A stretch of 64,000 nt of DNA from Poindextera sp963706385. GTDB taxonomy: Bacteria; Pseudomonadota; Alphaproteobacteria; Caulobacterales; Caulobacteraceae. Each line of letters begins with the position of its first letter. Position 1 is the first letter of the stretch. This document shows, piece after piece, positions 54,221-63,756 of the stretch. Both the position numbers and the translations under genes were made by a program. The DNA lies in contig OY970153.1 in the NCBI GenBank assembly GCA_963706385.1, positions 1,798,001-1,862,000 on the forward strand. Reading direction: 5' to 3'. The notes beneath the pieces are model-generated. The model had not been told where the DNA came from and did not search any database. It saw only the letters and a list, made by a program, of their open reading frames with translations.

Positions 54221-57157
54221 CTATCGGGCGCCATGGCGCGCATCCCAGAAGGCCACCGCGTCGGCGTCTCGAAGGGACAGATCGGGATAGCGCGGATCGG
54301 ATCCCACCTCTGGCAGGATGCGCCATGAGCGGGCGCATTTGCGGCCCTGCGCCCTCAGCGGCTCGACCGCCACGCCGGCGACCTCGTCCAGGCGGAAGGC
54401 GCCCGCCGGACCCTCGCCCGGGACCAGCCGCGCCTGGCTGGTGCGGAACACCTCGGCGGGATCGAGGCCATTGAAGGCGGCCAGCATCTCGGGGTCGTCG
54501 ATGTGGACCACGGGCGCCGCCTCCAGCGCCCCGCCGATGCGCTTTTCTCGACGCTCGACCTCCAGCGCGCCGGTGACCACGCCGGTCATCGCCTCGACCT
54601 TGGCCCAGCGGACGGCCTCGGCCTCGTTGCGCCAGGCGGCGGGCGTTTCGGGGATCACCCGCAGGCTGTTCGAGCCGGCGTCCGGAAAGCGCGTGGTCCA
54701 GGCCTCCTCCATGGTGAAGGCGGCCAGCGGCGAGAGCCAGGCGGTCAGCCGCTCGAACACCAGGTCCATCACCGTCCGGCAGGCCCGCCGGCGAAGACTG
54801 TCGGGCCGATCGCAGTAGAGGGCGTCGCGGCGGATGTCGAAATAGAGCGCCGAAAGGTCGTTGGCGCAGAACTCGGCCAGCGGACGCCAGACGTCCTGGA
54901 AGCGGTAGGCCTCGTAGGCCCGGCGCACCTGGGCGTCGAGTTCCCACAACCGGTGCAGGATGAACCGCTCCAAGGGCGGCATGTCCTCCAGCCCCACCCG
55001 CTCGGCCGCCTCGAACCCGGCGAGCCCGCCCAAGAGGTAGCGCACGGTGTTGCGCAGCTTGCGATAGCCGTCGACGGTGGTCTGCAGGATGGTCTTGCCG
55101 ATCCTCTGGTCCTCGGCGTAGTCGACCATGGCGGCCCACAGGCGCAGAATCTCCGCGCCGCTCTCGCGGGTGACGTCCTGCGGCTCGACGCTGTTGCCGA
55201 GCGACTTGGACATCTTCTCGCCCTTCTCGTCGAGCGTGAAGCCGTGGGTCATCACCGCGTCATAGGGCGCGCGGCCGCGGGTGGCGGCGGACTCCAGCAG
55301 CGAGGACTGGAACCAGCCGCGGTGCTGGTCCGAGCCCTCCAGATAAAGATCGGCGGGCCAGCGGGTCTGGCCGCGCTCTTCCAGCACGAAGGCGTGGGTC
55401 GAGCCGGAATCGAACCAGACGTCGAGGATGTCCTCGACCTTCTCGTAGCGGTCGGGATCGTGATTGCCCAGAAAGTCGCCCGCCGGCCGGGTGAACCAGG
55501 CGTCGGCGCCCTCGGCGGCGATCCGCTCGACGATGCGGCCGTTGACCTCAGCGTCGTGCAGCGGCTGGCCGGTGGTCTTGTCGACGAACATCGCCAGCGG
55601 CGAGCCCCAGGCGCGCTGGCGGCTGACCAGCCAGTCGGGCCGGCTCTCGACCATGGCGCGGATGCGGTTGCGCCCGCCCTCCGGATGGAAGGCGGTGGCG
55701 TCGATGGCGGCCAGGGCGGTCTCGCGCAGGGTGCGGCCCTGGTGGACGTCGTCTTCGAGCCGCGCGTCCACGCGGATGAACCACTGGGGCGTGTTGCGGA
55801 AGATCACCGGCGCCTTGGAGCGCCAGGAATGCGGATAGGCATGCTCCAGCCGCCCGCGGGCCAGCAGCGTCCCCGCCTCGATCAGCCTGTCGATCACCGC
55901 GGTGTTGGCCGGGCCGAACTTGCCCGCCTTCTTGCCTTCGGTCTCCAGCACCTTCAGCCCGCCGAACAGGGGCACATCGGGGAAGTAGGCGCCGTCCGCG
56001 TCGACCGTCTCGGGGATCTCGCGATGGCCGTGGGCCAGCCAGACCGCGTAGTCGTCCGCCCCGTGGCCGGGCGCGGTGTGCACGAAGCCGGTCCCGGCGT
56101 CCTCGGTGACGTGGTCGCCGGCCAGGAGCGGCACGGCGAAGCCATAGCCCTGGTCGAGGCCGGCCAGGGGGTGGGCGCAGACCATGCCGGACGGCTCGAT
56201 CGCCTCCAGCCGGGTCCAGGTCGCGATCTTGGCCGCGGCGCGGACCTCTTCGGCCAGCCGGTCGGCCACGATCAGCCGGTCGCCGGGCTTCGCCCACGGC
56301 TCGAACGGCAGGTCCGGCTCGATCGCCTCGACGCGCCAGACCGCATAGGCGATGTCCGGGTTGTAGGCGATCGCGCGGTTGGCCGGCAGGGTCCAGGGGG
56401 TGGTGGTCCAGATCACCACGCTGGCGCCCTCGCTCGCCGTCGGACCCTCAAGGACGGGGAACTTCACCCACACCGTCGGGCTGACATGATCGTGGTATTC
56501 GATCTCGGCGTCGGCCAGGGCGGTGCGCTCGACCGGGCTCCACATCACCGGCTTGGAGCCGCGGTAGAGCTGGTTTGAGGCGATGAACCGGTGGAACTCG
56601 GCCACGATCGCCGCTTCGCTGGCGTAGTCCATGGTGGCGTAGCGCCGCGACCAATCGCCCAGCACGCCCAGGCGACGAAACTCAGCGCCTTGCGCCTCGA
56701 TCCACTGGGCGGCGTATTCGCGGCAGCGGGCGCGGAATTCGGCCTTGGAGACCTCGTCCTTGCGCCGGCCACGGCTACGGAACTCCTCCTCGATCTTCCA
56801 TTCGATCGGCAGGCCGTGGCAGTCCCAGCCCGGAACGTAGTCCACGTCGAAACCCAGCAGGAACCGCGAGCGGACGACGAAGTCCTTGAGGATCTTGTTC
56901 AGCGCGTGGCCGATGTGGATCGCGCCGTTGGCGTAGGGCGGTCCGTCGTGCAGCACATAGAGCGGGGCGCCCGCGGCCTGGCGGGCGGCGCGCACCGCGG
57001 CGTAGAGGTCGATCCTGGCCCAGTCGGCCAGAATCTCCGGCTCCTTCTTGGGCAGGCCGGCGCGCATCGGAAACGGGGTGTCGGGCAGGAAGACCGTCTC
57101 GCGATAGTCGCGGGCGGTGGTCTCGGTGGAATCGGGGGCCATGATCGGGTCCGGCAT
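54221..57157 (-). CDS. ileS: Isoleucyl-tRNA synthetase
   Basis: 978 residues. Class I signatures: PYANGAIHIGHALNKILKD (HIGH, ~residues 75-90) and DEKGEKMSKSLGNSVEP (KMSKS, ~645). The editing domain lies between them (VIWTTTPWTLPANRAIAYNP, GTGFVHTAPGHGADDY). WDCHGLPIEWKIEE and DVWFDSGSTHAFVLEERG confirm the Ile branch. The C-terminal zinc-finger region is degenerate: KCARSWRILPEVGSDPRYPDLSLRDADAV keeps only one of the expected Cys residues. A second ATG five codons in is possible as a start. It charges tRNA-Ile and proofreads valine. Confidence 0.97.
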   Translation of the reverse strand: MPDPIMAPDSTETTARDYRETVFLPDTPFPMRAGLPKKEPEILADWARIDLYAAVRAARQAAGAPLYVLHDGPPYANGAIHIGHALNKILKDFVVRSRFLLGFDVDYVPGWDCHGLPIEWKIEEEFRSRGRRKDEVSKAEFRARCREYAAQWIEAQGAEFRRLGVLGDWSRRYATMDYASEAAIVAEFHRFIASNQLYRGSKPVMWSPVERTALADAEIEYHDHVSPTVWVKFPVLEGPTASEGASVVIWTTTPWTLPANRAIAYNPDIAYAVWRVEAIEPDLPFEPWAKPGDRLIVADRLAEEVRAAAKIATWTRLEAIEPSGMVCAHPLAGLDQGYGFAVPLLAGDHVTEDAGTGFVHTAPGHGADDYAVWLAHGHREIPETVDADGAYFPDVPLFGGLKVLETEGKKAGKFGPANTAVIDRLIEAGTLLARGRLEHAYPHSWRSKAPVIFRNTPQWFIRVDARLEDDVHQGRTLRETALAAIDATAFHPEGGRNRIRAMVESRPDWLVSRQRAWGSPLAMFVDKTTGQPLHDAEVNGRIVERIAAEGADAWFTRPAGDFLGNHDPDRYEKVEDILDVWFDSGSTHAFVLEERGQTRWPADLYLEGSDQHRGWFQSSLLESAATRGRAPYDAVMTHGFTLDEKGEKMSKSLGNSVEPQDVTRESGAEILRLWAAMVDYAEDQRIGKTILQTTVDGYRKLRNTVRYLLGGLAGFEAAERVGLEDMPPLERFILHRLWELDAQVRRAYEAYRFQDVWRPLAEFCANDLSALYFDIRRDALYCDRPDSLRRRACRTVMDLVFERLTAWLSPLAAFTMEEAWTTRFPDAGSNSLRVIPETPAAWRNEAEAVRWAKVEAMTGVVTGALEVERREKRIGGALEAAPVVHIDDPEMLAAFNGLDPAEVFRTSQARLVPGEGPAGAFRLDEVAGVAVEPLRAQGRKCARSWRILPEVGSDPRYPDLSLRDADAVAFWDARHGAR

Positions 57158-57302
57158 TTCGGGAAACGGAAGGGCGAACTACCCGGCGCGCGCTGGAATA
57201 TCGTCCGGCGTCACGCCGGGCGGTTAATTCGAGTCCCTGTCCGCACACTCGTCATGCGGCGCGATGTAACAGAGCCGGAGCTGGCGAGCGAGCCTTGATT
57301 GG

Positions 57303-58253
57303 TCAGACGCCGAGAATGGCCTTGGCCTGGCGCGCGTCCTCGTGCACCTGCGCGACCATGGCGGGGACGTCGAAATTGCCCGCCGCGTCGCGGAAGGTGA
57401 CCTCGGGCCTAAGGAAGGCGATCAGGTCGGTCTCGATGGTCTCGCCGTAGATATCCTCATCGAACGCGAACAGCCAGACCTCGAGCCGCGGATCGACCAG
57501 ACCGGTGGTCGGATTGACCCCGATGTTGGCCACGCCGCCCAGCTCGCGTCCATCCTTCAGCCGCGTGCGGGTGGCGTAGACGCCGAATTTCGGCGCGACA
57601 TAGTCGCCAAGCGGCACGTTGGCGGTGGGAAAGCCCAGCTTGCGGCCGAGCTGGCGGCCCTTCTGCACCACGCCTTCGATCGCGAACGGCCGGCCGAGGA
57701 CGTCGGCGGCGTGTTCGGGATGGCCCTGACGCAGCGCCTCGCGGGCCGCGGTGGATGAGAACTTGCCGTCCTCGTCGCCGGCGGCGTCGGCCACCGACAC
57801 GGTGAAGCCGAACTCCTCGCCATAGCGGCCCATCAGGTCGGGATCGCCGGTGCGACCCTTGCCGAAGGTGATGTCGAAGCCGACCGCCACGTGCCGGGCG
57901 CCCAGGCCCTTAACCAGCACCTCGCGCACGAAGTCGTGGTCGGAGAACTCCGCCATCTCCAGGCCGAAGGGCAGCAGATACAGCCGATCGACGCCCATCC
58001 GATCCAACGTCCGGGCCAGCTGGTGCGGGTTCATCAATCGAAAGGGCGGCGCATCGGGGCGAAAGTGCATGCGCGGATGCGGCTCGAAGCTGATCACGCC
58101 CAACGCGACGTCCAGCCGGCGGGCCGCCTCGGCCGCGTCGGCGATGACTTGCTGGTGGCCCCTGTGCACGCCGTCGAAACTGCCGAGCGCCACGGCCGCG
58201 CCCCTGTCCTGATCGGCTAGGCCGCGCCAGTGGTGGAAAACCGTCAAAGCCAT
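57303..58253 (-). CDS. ribF: Bifunctional riboflavin kinase/FAD synthetase
   Basis: 316 residues from the ATG at 58253, which overlaps the stop of the MaoC gene (TGATG). The N-terminal FMN adenylyltransferase domain shows VALGSFDGVHRGHQQVI and GFDITFGKGRTGD. The C-terminal kinase domain shows GRPFAIEGVVQKGRQLGRKLGFPTANV and GVANIGVNPT. It converts riboflavin to FMN and FAD. It is placed just upstream of ileS (145-bp gap), a common alphaproteobacterial arrangement. The FAD made is also the cofactor of the electron-transfer flavoprotein encoded nearby. Confidence 0.95.
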   Translation of the reverse strand: MALTVFHHWRGLADQDRGAAVALGSFDGVHRGHQQVIADAAEAARRLDVALGVISFEPHPRMHFRPDAPPFRLMNPHQLARTLDRMGVDRLYLLPFGLEMAEFSDHDFVREVLVKGLGARHVAVGFDITFGKGRTGDPDLMGRYGEEFGFTVSVADAAGDEDGKFSSTAAREALRQGHPEHAADVLGRPFAIEGVVQKGRQLGRKLGFPTANVPLGDYVAPKFGVYATRTRLKDGRELGGVANIGVNPTTGLVDPRLEVWLFAFDEDIYGETIETDLIAFLRPEVTFRDAAGNFDVPAMVAQVHEDARQAKAILGV

Positions 58254-58675
58254 CAAGCTCCCCGCCGCGAAACCATCACCACCGCTTCGCCCTCGACCAC
58301 CGGCTTGCCCCCCACCGAACAGACCGTCTCGAGGGTCACCCGCGCCTTTTCCGGATCGATCGCGGCGACCGTGACCTTGGCCTCGACCGTATCGCCGATC
58401 CGGACCGGACGGCGGAAGCGCAGACTCTGCGAGAGGTAGATCGCGCCCGGCCCCGGCAGGTCAACGCCGAGCACGGCCGAAATATAGCCGGCGGAGAGCA
58501 TGCCATGGGCGATGCGGCCCTTGAACGGCGTGGCCGCCGCATAGGCTTCGTCCATGTGCACCGGATTTTCGTCGCCGGTCACCGCCGCGAAGGCCTGAAT
58601 GTCGGCCTCGGTCACGATTCGGCTGCGGCGCGCGCTCTGTCCCACGCTCAAATCCTCCAGACAAAGGCCCGCCAA
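58253..58675 (-). CDS. MaoC-like (R)-specific enoyl-CoA hydratase
   Basis: 140 residues if the TTG at 58675 is used; a GTG at 58645 sits better behind GGAGGATTTGAGC but would remove the conserved LEDLSVGQ start. The hydratase-2 motif is VTGDENPVHMDEAYAAATPFKGRIAHGML, with the Asp and His of the catalytic pair. SLRFRRPVRIGDTVEAKVTV follows. This is a single hot-dog domain like PhaJ, converting trans-2-enoyl-CoA to (R)-3-hydroxyacyl-CoA, a route from beta-oxidation to PHA. Its stop overlaps the ribF start. Confidence 0.87.
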   Translation of the reverse strand: MAGLCLEDLSVGQSARRSRIVTEADIQAFAAVTGDENPVHMDEAYAAATPFKGRIAHGMLSAGYISAVLGVDLPGPGAIYLSQSLRFRRPVRIGDTVEAKVTVAAIDPEKARVTLETVCSVGGKPVVEGEAVVMVSRRGA

Positions 58676-58744
58676 TCGATCCTCCCACCCTTAGGGCTTC
58701 GTCTTTTAGCTCAGAACGGCGGTCTGTCATCGGCCGAACGGCGC

Positions 58745-59611
58745 CTACCAGGCCAAGGCGGCCGCGGCGAAGCGGGCCGCGCCGCCTTCGTGGGCCAGGA
58801 GGGCGGCGGCGCGCGCCGCATCGAGCCGACCGTCCTCGCCGATCGCCTTTTCGCCATGGATGCCCGCGGCGATGAACAGGCAGTCCAACTTCTGATCCAT
58901 CGCCCCGCGCACGTCGGTCACCACCCCGTCGCCGATGCAGAGCACCCGCGCGCGATCGACCGGTGCGCCCAGCAGCGCCGAGGCCCGCGCCAGCGCCAGC
59001 GCGTAGATCGGGGCGTAGGGCTTGCCGGCCATCAGCACCGGCCCGTCCAACGCGGCGTAAAGGTCGGCCAGCGCCCCGCCGCAATAAACCAGCCGGTCGC
59101 CGCGCTGGACCACCTTGTCGGGATTGGCGCAGATCATTTCGAGCCCCCGCCTGGCGCATCGGGCGAGGGGTTCGCGATAGTCCTCGGGCGTCTCGCGCTC
59201 GTCGTCGACCGGCCCGGTGCAGGCGATGAAGGCGGCCTCGTCCGGCCCCGAGAAGCCAAGATCGAGACCTTCGTACAGCGGCCAGTCGCGATCCGGACCG
59301 ATCGCCCAGGCCGGGCCCGGCGCGCGCTCGGCCAGGAGGGCGCGGGTGGCGTCCCCCGAGCTGACGAAGGCCGACCAGGCGTTCCTGGGCACGCCCAGCA
59401 TCGAAAGCTGCTCATGCACATGGCTGGAGGGGCGGGGCGCGTTGGAGATCAGCACCACCGGTCCGCGCGTCTCGGCGAAGCGCTGCAAGGCGGCGCAAGC
59501 CGGCGGAAAGGACTCGCGGCCGTTGTGGATCACCCCCCAGACGTCGCAGAGCAGCACATCGTAGCCGTCGGCGATCTCGGCGAGGCCGATAATGGATTGG
59601 GGCGCGGTCAT
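58745..59611 (-). CDS. TIGR01459-type HAD-family sugar phosphatase-like hydrolase
   Basis: 288 residues from the ATG at 59611. HAD motif I is LLCDVWGVIHNG (the second Asp of DxD is replaced by Trp in this subfamily, read as DVWGV). Motif II is VVLISNAPRPSSHV and motif IV is VLCIGDGVVTDVRGAMD. GKPYAPIYALAL lies in between (motif III Lys). The pattern is that of the NagD-like class IIA hydrolases found in alphaproteobacteria under TIGR01459. Substrate is unknown. It sits between tipF and the MaoC gene, an order typical of Caulobacter relatives. Confidence 0.88.
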   Translation of the reverse strand: MTAPQSIIGLAEIADGYDVLLCDVWGVIHNGRESFPPACAALQRFAETRGPVVLISNAPRPSSHVHEQLSMLGVPRNAWSAFVSSGDATRALLAERAPGPAWAIGPDRDWPLYEGLDLGFSGPDEAAFIACTGPVDDERETPEDYREPLARCARRGLEMICANPDKVVQRGDRLVYCGGALADLYAALDGPVLMAGKPYAPIYALALARASALLGAPVDRARVLCIGDGVVTDVRGAMDQKLDCLFIAAGIHGEKAIGEDGRLDAARAAALLAHEGGAARFAAAALAW

Positions 59612-59660
59612 CCGCGGCGGGTAGCCGGGCCGGCGGGCGGGGTCAACCGCGCGTGCAGGC

Positions 59661-60911
59661 TCAGCGCGCGGCGCGGCGGCGCAGGCTCGCGCGGATGAAG
59701 TCGACCGGCGGGTCCGCCTCGGCCAGCACCGCATCGCGGATCGCCCGCGGCTCGCCGAACAGATTGCCCTGGCCGTAGGCGATGTTGAGTTCGAGGATGT
59801 CGACCACCTGACGCTCGACCTCGACCTTCTCGGCCACCACCTCGACCCCGTAGCGGCGGGTGAGGTTGGCGAAATCGGCTGCGTCCAGATCCTTCAGGGA
59901 GCTCAGGGCGAGCCGGCCGTCGATTTCCGAAAGCTGGCTCAGCAACAACTCGGCTCCGATCTTGAGGAACTTCACGTCGGCGCGGCCCAGGTCCTGGAAG
60001 TCGAGGTCGAGATCGGTGACCTTGTCCAGCGAGAAGCGGAAGCCGAGGTCGGCCAGCTTGGCCATGCTTCGCGCCTCGACCGAGCCGCGCCGGCCAAACG
60101 CGGCCTGGCCCAGCTCGAAGATCAGGGCGTTGTGCAGATCCTTGTTCTCCGACAGAAACTCCAGGAACTGCGGGAAGAACACCTCGTCGCCCAGCGAGGC
60201 GAGCGAGATATTGCAGAAGATGCCGACCTTGCGGTCGTTCTTGGCCAGCCGCCGGACGATTTGCACGCAGCGGAACAGCAGCAGATTATCTATGGCGGAC
60301 ACCAGCCCCTCGGGCTCGGCCACGGCCAGGTATTCGGCCGGCATCATGATCCGCCCGGTGGCGTCGCGCAGGCGCGAAAAGCTTTCGTAGAACACGGTGC
60401 GGCGCTGAGGCAGGCTGACCACCGGCTGCAGGTAGAGGTCGACGCGGTTGTCGGCCAGGGCCTCGCGCACCGTCTCCAAGAGGGCGGCGTGCTGGCCGTG
60501 CGCGGCGGGCGCGCCATAGGGCCGGGCGGCGGCGATCCGCGCCTCCAGCCCCTCGCTCATCCGCTGGACCAGATCTTCCAGCATCCTGACCTCGCCGGTC
60601 AGCTCCTCGGAGCGGAGCGCCGCGGCGCGCTCGACGCCCTCGAACAACTCGCCTAGCTGGTCGCTCATCGCTTCGATCTGGTCGGCCAGGATTTGATGGG
60701 CCTGACGCACGCTGTCCAGGTCGCGGCGCAGGCGACCGGCCTCGCGCCCCCGCGCGATGATCGCCTGCAGCGAAAAGAGGAGCGCCAGGACGCCGATCAA
60801 GGTCGAGACGCCCGCGCCCCATCCGCCGCCGCCTCGCCAGAGAAGCAGGGCCGTGGTCAAAGCCAGGCAGAGGTAGGCGCCGATCAAGAGCGCCCCGGTG
60901 ACCTTGCGCAT
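59661..60911 (-). CDS. tipF: TipF-like EAL-domain flagellar assembly protein
   Basis: 416 residues from the ATG at 60911 behind GGCGGGACG. Two N-terminal membrane helices (~6-28 and ~36-56) and a coiled coil (~60-125, RQAHQILADQIEAMSDQLGELFEGVERAAALRS...) lead to an EAL domain (~150-395). The catalytic EAL motif is degenerate: YESFSRLRD instead of YEALxR. This is the design of Caulobacter TipF, a c-di-GMP receptor that localises to the new pole and recruits flagellar basal-body parts with TipN; it binds but does not hydrolyse c-di-GMP. SLDKVTDLDLDFQDL and VVAEKVEVERQV keep other EAL landmarks. Confidence 0.82.
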   Translation of the reverse strand: MRKVTGALLIGAYLCLALTTALLLWRGGGGWGAGVSTLIGVLALLFSLQAIIARGREAGRLRRDLDSVRQAHQILADQIEAMSDQLGELFEGVERAAALRSEELTGEVRMLEDLVQRMSEGLEARIAAARPYGAPAAHGQHAALLETVREALADNRVDLYLQPVVSLPQRRTVFYESFSRLRDATGRIMMPAEYLAVAEPEGLVSAIDNLLLFRCVQIVRRLAKNDRKVGIFCNISLASLGDEVFFPQFLEFLSENKDLHNALIFELGQAAFGRRGSVEARSMAKLADLGFRFSLDKVTDLDLDFQDLGRADVKFLKIGAELLLSQLSEIDGRLALSSLKDLDAADFANLTRRYGVEVVAEKVEVERQVVDILELNIAYGQGNLFGEPRAIRDAVLAEADPPVDFIRASLRRRAAR

Positions 60912-61010
60912 CGTCCCGCCTATTCGAATCAATCGATTATCGGACGGATACGCCGGTCAAGTCGAACGGAATGAAGCGGGCGGGCCGGATGGCGGGCCGG
61001 CCGGCGATGC

Positions 61011-61889
61011 TCAGCGGGTCGGAACCGGCTTGTCGCCCCGGTAATCGTAGAAACCGCGCCCGGCCTTGCGCCCGAGCCAGCCGGCCTCGACGTACTTCAC
61101 CAGCAGCGGACAGGGGCGGTATTTGGAATCGGCCAGGCCGTCGTAAAGCACGTTCATGATCGACAGCACGGTGTCCAGGCCGATGAAGTCGCCCAGTTCG
61201 AGCGGGCCCATCGGATGGTTGGCGCCCAGGTGCAGGGCGGTGTCGATCGCCTCGACCGTGCCGACGCCCTCATACAGGGTGTAGATCGCCTCATTGATCA
61301 TCGGCACCAGCACGCGGTTGACGATGAAGGCCGGGAAGTCCTCGGCGTTGGCGGTGGTCTTGCCCAGTGACTTGGCGAAATTGACCGCGATTTCGTAGGT
61401 CGCCACGTCGGTGGCGATGCCGCGGATGATCTCCACCAGCTTCATCAGCGGCGCCGGATTCATGAAGTGCAGGCCAATGAACCGCTCGGGCCGGTCGGTG
61501 TTCGACGCCAGCCGGGTGATCGAGATCGAGGAGGTGTTGGACGCCAGCAGGGTATGCTTGGCCAGATGCGGCGCGAGCGCGGCGAAGATCGCTTTCTTCA
61601 CCGTCTCGTCCTCGGTCGCCGCCTCGATCGCCAGGTCAGCGTCGCCGATGTCGGCCAGGGACTCGGCCGGCTTGATGTGGGCGAGGGCGGCGGCCATCGC
61701 CTCGTCCGTGACGATCCCGCGCGCGACCTGCCGCGACAGGTTCCGCTCGATCACCGCGATGCCGGCGTCGATCCGCTCACGCGACAGGTCGTTGAGCCGA
61801 ACCTCATAGCCGGCCAAGGCGCAGACATGCGCGATGCCTGAGCCCATCTGACCGGCGCCGATGACGCCGACCGTCCTTATATCCACCAT
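61011..61889 (-). CDS. 3-hydroxybutyryl-CoA dehydrogenase
   Basis: 292 residues. The NAD-binding Rossmann loop is TVGVIGAGQMGSGIAHVCALAGYEV. ASNTSSISITRLA and FIGLHFMNPAPLMKLVEIIRG carry the catalytic His and its partner Asn/Ser, and AEDFPAFIVNRVLVPMINEA starts the dimerisation domain; the end YDYRGDKPVPTR is typical. It oxidises (S)-3-hydroxybutyryl-CoA to acetoacetyl-CoA. It follows etfA by 156 bp in the conserved etfB-etfA-hbd order, so electrons from acyl-CoA oxidation and the next oxidation step are encoded together. Confidence 0.95.
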   Translation of the reverse strand: MVDIRTVGVIGAGQMGSGIAHVCALAGYEVRLNDLSRERIDAGIAVIERNLSRQVARGIVTDEAMAAALAHIKPAESLADIGDADLAIEAATEDETVKKAIFAALAPHLAKHTLLASNTSSISITRLASNTDRPERFIGLHFMNPAPLMKLVEIIRGIATDVATYEIAVNFAKSLGKTTANAEDFPAFIVNRVLVPMINEAIYTLYEGVGTVEAIDTALHLGANHPMGPLELGDFIGLDTVLSIMNVLYDGLADSKYRPCPLLVKYVEAGWLGRKAGRGFYDYRGDKPVPTR

Positions 61890-62045
61890 TCAGTCAGCCT
61901 TCGCTTGGGCCGCGTCGCGGGCAGACCCCGGTCGCGCCCTTCATGCGATGGATTTCTAACACGCGTTTGAGCCGCGCCAAGCCCTTTGCTGCAATGCAGC
62001 GAAAAGGTCGCGCGCCGCGCGCACGACCCTTGCTCGTCAGAACGG

Positions 62046-62990
62046 TTATATACCCGCCTGGGTCAGGGCTTCCATCAGCTCCGGCACGGCGGTCTTGTAG
62101 TCCGCCACGAGGCCGTAGTCGGCGACCTGGAAAATCGGCGCGTCGGCGTCCTTGTTAATCGCCACGATCACCTTGGAGTCCTTCATTCCCGCCAGGTGCT
62201 GGATCGCGCCGGAGATGCCGATCGCCACATAGAGCTGGGGCGCGACCACCTTGCCGGTCTGGCCGACCTGGTAGTCGTTTGGCGCATAGCCCGCGTCGAC
62301 CGCCGCGCGGCTGGCGCCGACCGCGGCGCCCAGCTTGTCGGCCAGGGGCTCGATCACCCGCTGGAATTCCTCGGCCGAGCCCATGGCGCGCCCGCCGGAA
62401 ACCACGATCTTGGCCGCCGCCAGTTCCGGGCGGTCGGACTTGACGATCTCATCGGAGACGAAGCGGGTCTTCGGCGCACCGGCGCCCGGATCGATGGTTT
62501 CGATCGGGGCCGATCCGCCCTCGCCGGCCGGCTTGAAGGCGGTGGCGCGCACGGTGATCACCTTCTTGGCGTCGGACGACTGAATGGTCTCCAGCGCGTT
62601 GCCGGCGTAGATCGGCCGCACGAAGGTGTCGGGGCCGACGACCTCGATGATCTCGGAGATCGGCGCGACGTCCAGCTTGGCGGCGATGCGAGGGGCGTAG
62701 TTCTTGCCCGAGGCGGTGGCCGGAATCAGGATCGCGTCGTAGCCGGCGGCCAGCGGCAGCACCGTGGCGGTGACCGCCTCGGCGATCTGCTTGCCCAGGG
62801 CGTCGCTCTCGGCGATCAGCACCTTGCGCACGCCCTCGATCTTGGCCGCCTCGGCGGCGACGGCGGCCACGCCCTTGCCGGCGACCAGCAGGTCCACCTC
62901 GCCCGACAGCGCCCTGGCGGCGGTTACGGTCTTGTGGGTGTTGTCCTTCAGCGAGGCGTTGTCGTGATCGGCGATGACGAGGACGGCCAT
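62046..62990 (-). CDS. etfA: Electron transfer flavoprotein, alpha subunit
   Basis: 314 residues. MAVLVIADHDNASLKDNTHKTVTAARAL is the standard start. The C-terminal FAD domain is clear: SRAAVDAGYAPNDYQVGQTGKVVAPQLYVAIGISGAIQHLAGM followed by VIVAINKDADAPIFQVADYGLVADY. With EtfB it takes electrons from acyl-CoA and other dehydrogenases to ETF:quinone oxidoreductase. Its ATG overlaps the etfB stop (TGATG), so the subunits are made in balance. Confidence 0.97.
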   Translation of the reverse strand: MAVLVIADHDNASLKDNTHKTVTAARALSGEVDLLVAGKGVAAVAAEAAKIEGVRKVLIAESDALGKQIAEAVTATVLPLAAGYDAILIPATASGKNYAPRIAAKLDVAPISEIIEVVGPDTFVRPIYAGNALETIQSSDAKKVITVRATAFKPAGEGGSAPIETIDPGAGAPKTRFVSDEIVKSDRPELAAAKIVVSGGRAMGSAEEFQRVIEPLADKLGAAVGASRAAVDAGYAPNDYQVGQTGKVVAPQLYVAIGISGAIQHLAGMKDSKVIVAINKDADAPIFQVADYGLVADYKTAVPELMEALTQAGI

Positions 62991-63739
62991 CAGAGAACTC
63001 CCGCTTCGGTCTTGAGCTTGGCCACCAGTTCGGCGGCGTTTTCCACCTTTACGCCCGCAGTGCGCTTGGGCGGTTCGGTCACTTTCAGCACCTTCAGATG
63101 GCCGGCCAAGTCGACGCCGTAGTCGGCGGGCGCCTTGATGTCGATCGGCTTCTTCTTGGCCTTCATGATGTTGGGCAGCGAGGCGTAGCGCGGCTCGTTG
63201 AGCCTGAGGTCCGCGGTCACCACCGCGGGCAGGTCCAGCTCCAACGTCTGCAGACCGCCGTCGACCTCGCGGGTCACCTTGGCCTTGGCGCCGGCGATCT
63301 CCAGCTTCGAAGCGAAGGTCGCCTGAGGCCAGTCGAGCAGCGCCGAGAGCATCTGGCCGACCGCGTTGTTGTCGCCGTCGATCGCCTGCTTGCCCATCAA
63401 GACTAGGCCCGGGCTTTCCTCGCCGATCACCGCCTTCAGGAGCTTGGCGACCTCCAGCGGCTCGACGTCGACATCCGTCTGGATTAGGATGCCGCGGTCG
63501 GCGCCCATGGCCAGCGCGGTGCGGATCGTCTCCTGAGCCTGGACCGGACCGATGGACACCGCGACGATCTCGTCGGCCGCGCCCTTTTCCTTCAGCCGCA
63601 CCGCCTCTTCGACGGCAATCTCGCAGAACGGATTCATGGACATCTTGACGTTTGACAGGTCCACGCCTGTCTGGTCGGGCTTCACCCGAACCTTGACGTT
63701 GTAGTCGATCACCCGTTTGACCGGGACCAGAACCTTCAT
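62990..63739 (-). CDS. etfB: Electron transfer flavoprotein, beta subunit
   Basis: 249 residues from the ATG at 63739. MKVLVPVKRVIDYNVKVRVKPDQTGVDLSNVKMSMNPFCEIAVEEAVRLKEKG is the conserved EtfB start, with GLVLMGKQAIDGDNNAVGQMLSALLDWPQATFASKL and LPAVVTADLRLNEPRYASLPNIMKAKKKPID (the AMP-binding and recognition-loop regions). The start is duplicated: a 17-bp tandem repeat places a second ATG 17 bp upstream, out of frame, giving a six-codon mini-ORF whose TGA overlaps the true start. The better ribosome-site context belongs to the upstream copy. Confidence 0.95.
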   Translation of the reverse strand: MKVLVPVKRVIDYNVKVRVKPDQTGVDLSNVKMSMNPFCEIAVEEAVRLKEKGAADEIVAVSIGPVQAQETIRTALAMGADRGILIQTDVDVEPLEVAKLLKAVIGEESPGLVLMGKQAIDGDNNAVGQMLSALLDWPQATFASKLEIAGAKAKVTREVDGGLQTLELDLPAVVTADLRLNEPRYASLPNIMKAKKKPIDIKAPADYGVDLAGHLKVLKVTEPPKRTAGVKVENAAELVAKLKTEAGVL

Positions 63740-63756
63740 GGGACCAGAACCTTCAT
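63723..63756 (-). repeat. 17-bp tandem duplication at the etfB start codon
   Basis: The unit ATGAAGGTTCTGGTCCC (minus strand) occurs twice head-to-tail without mismatch. The upstream copy encodes MKVLVP followed by TGA, in ATGA overlap with the start of the downstream copy. Confidence 0.9.
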
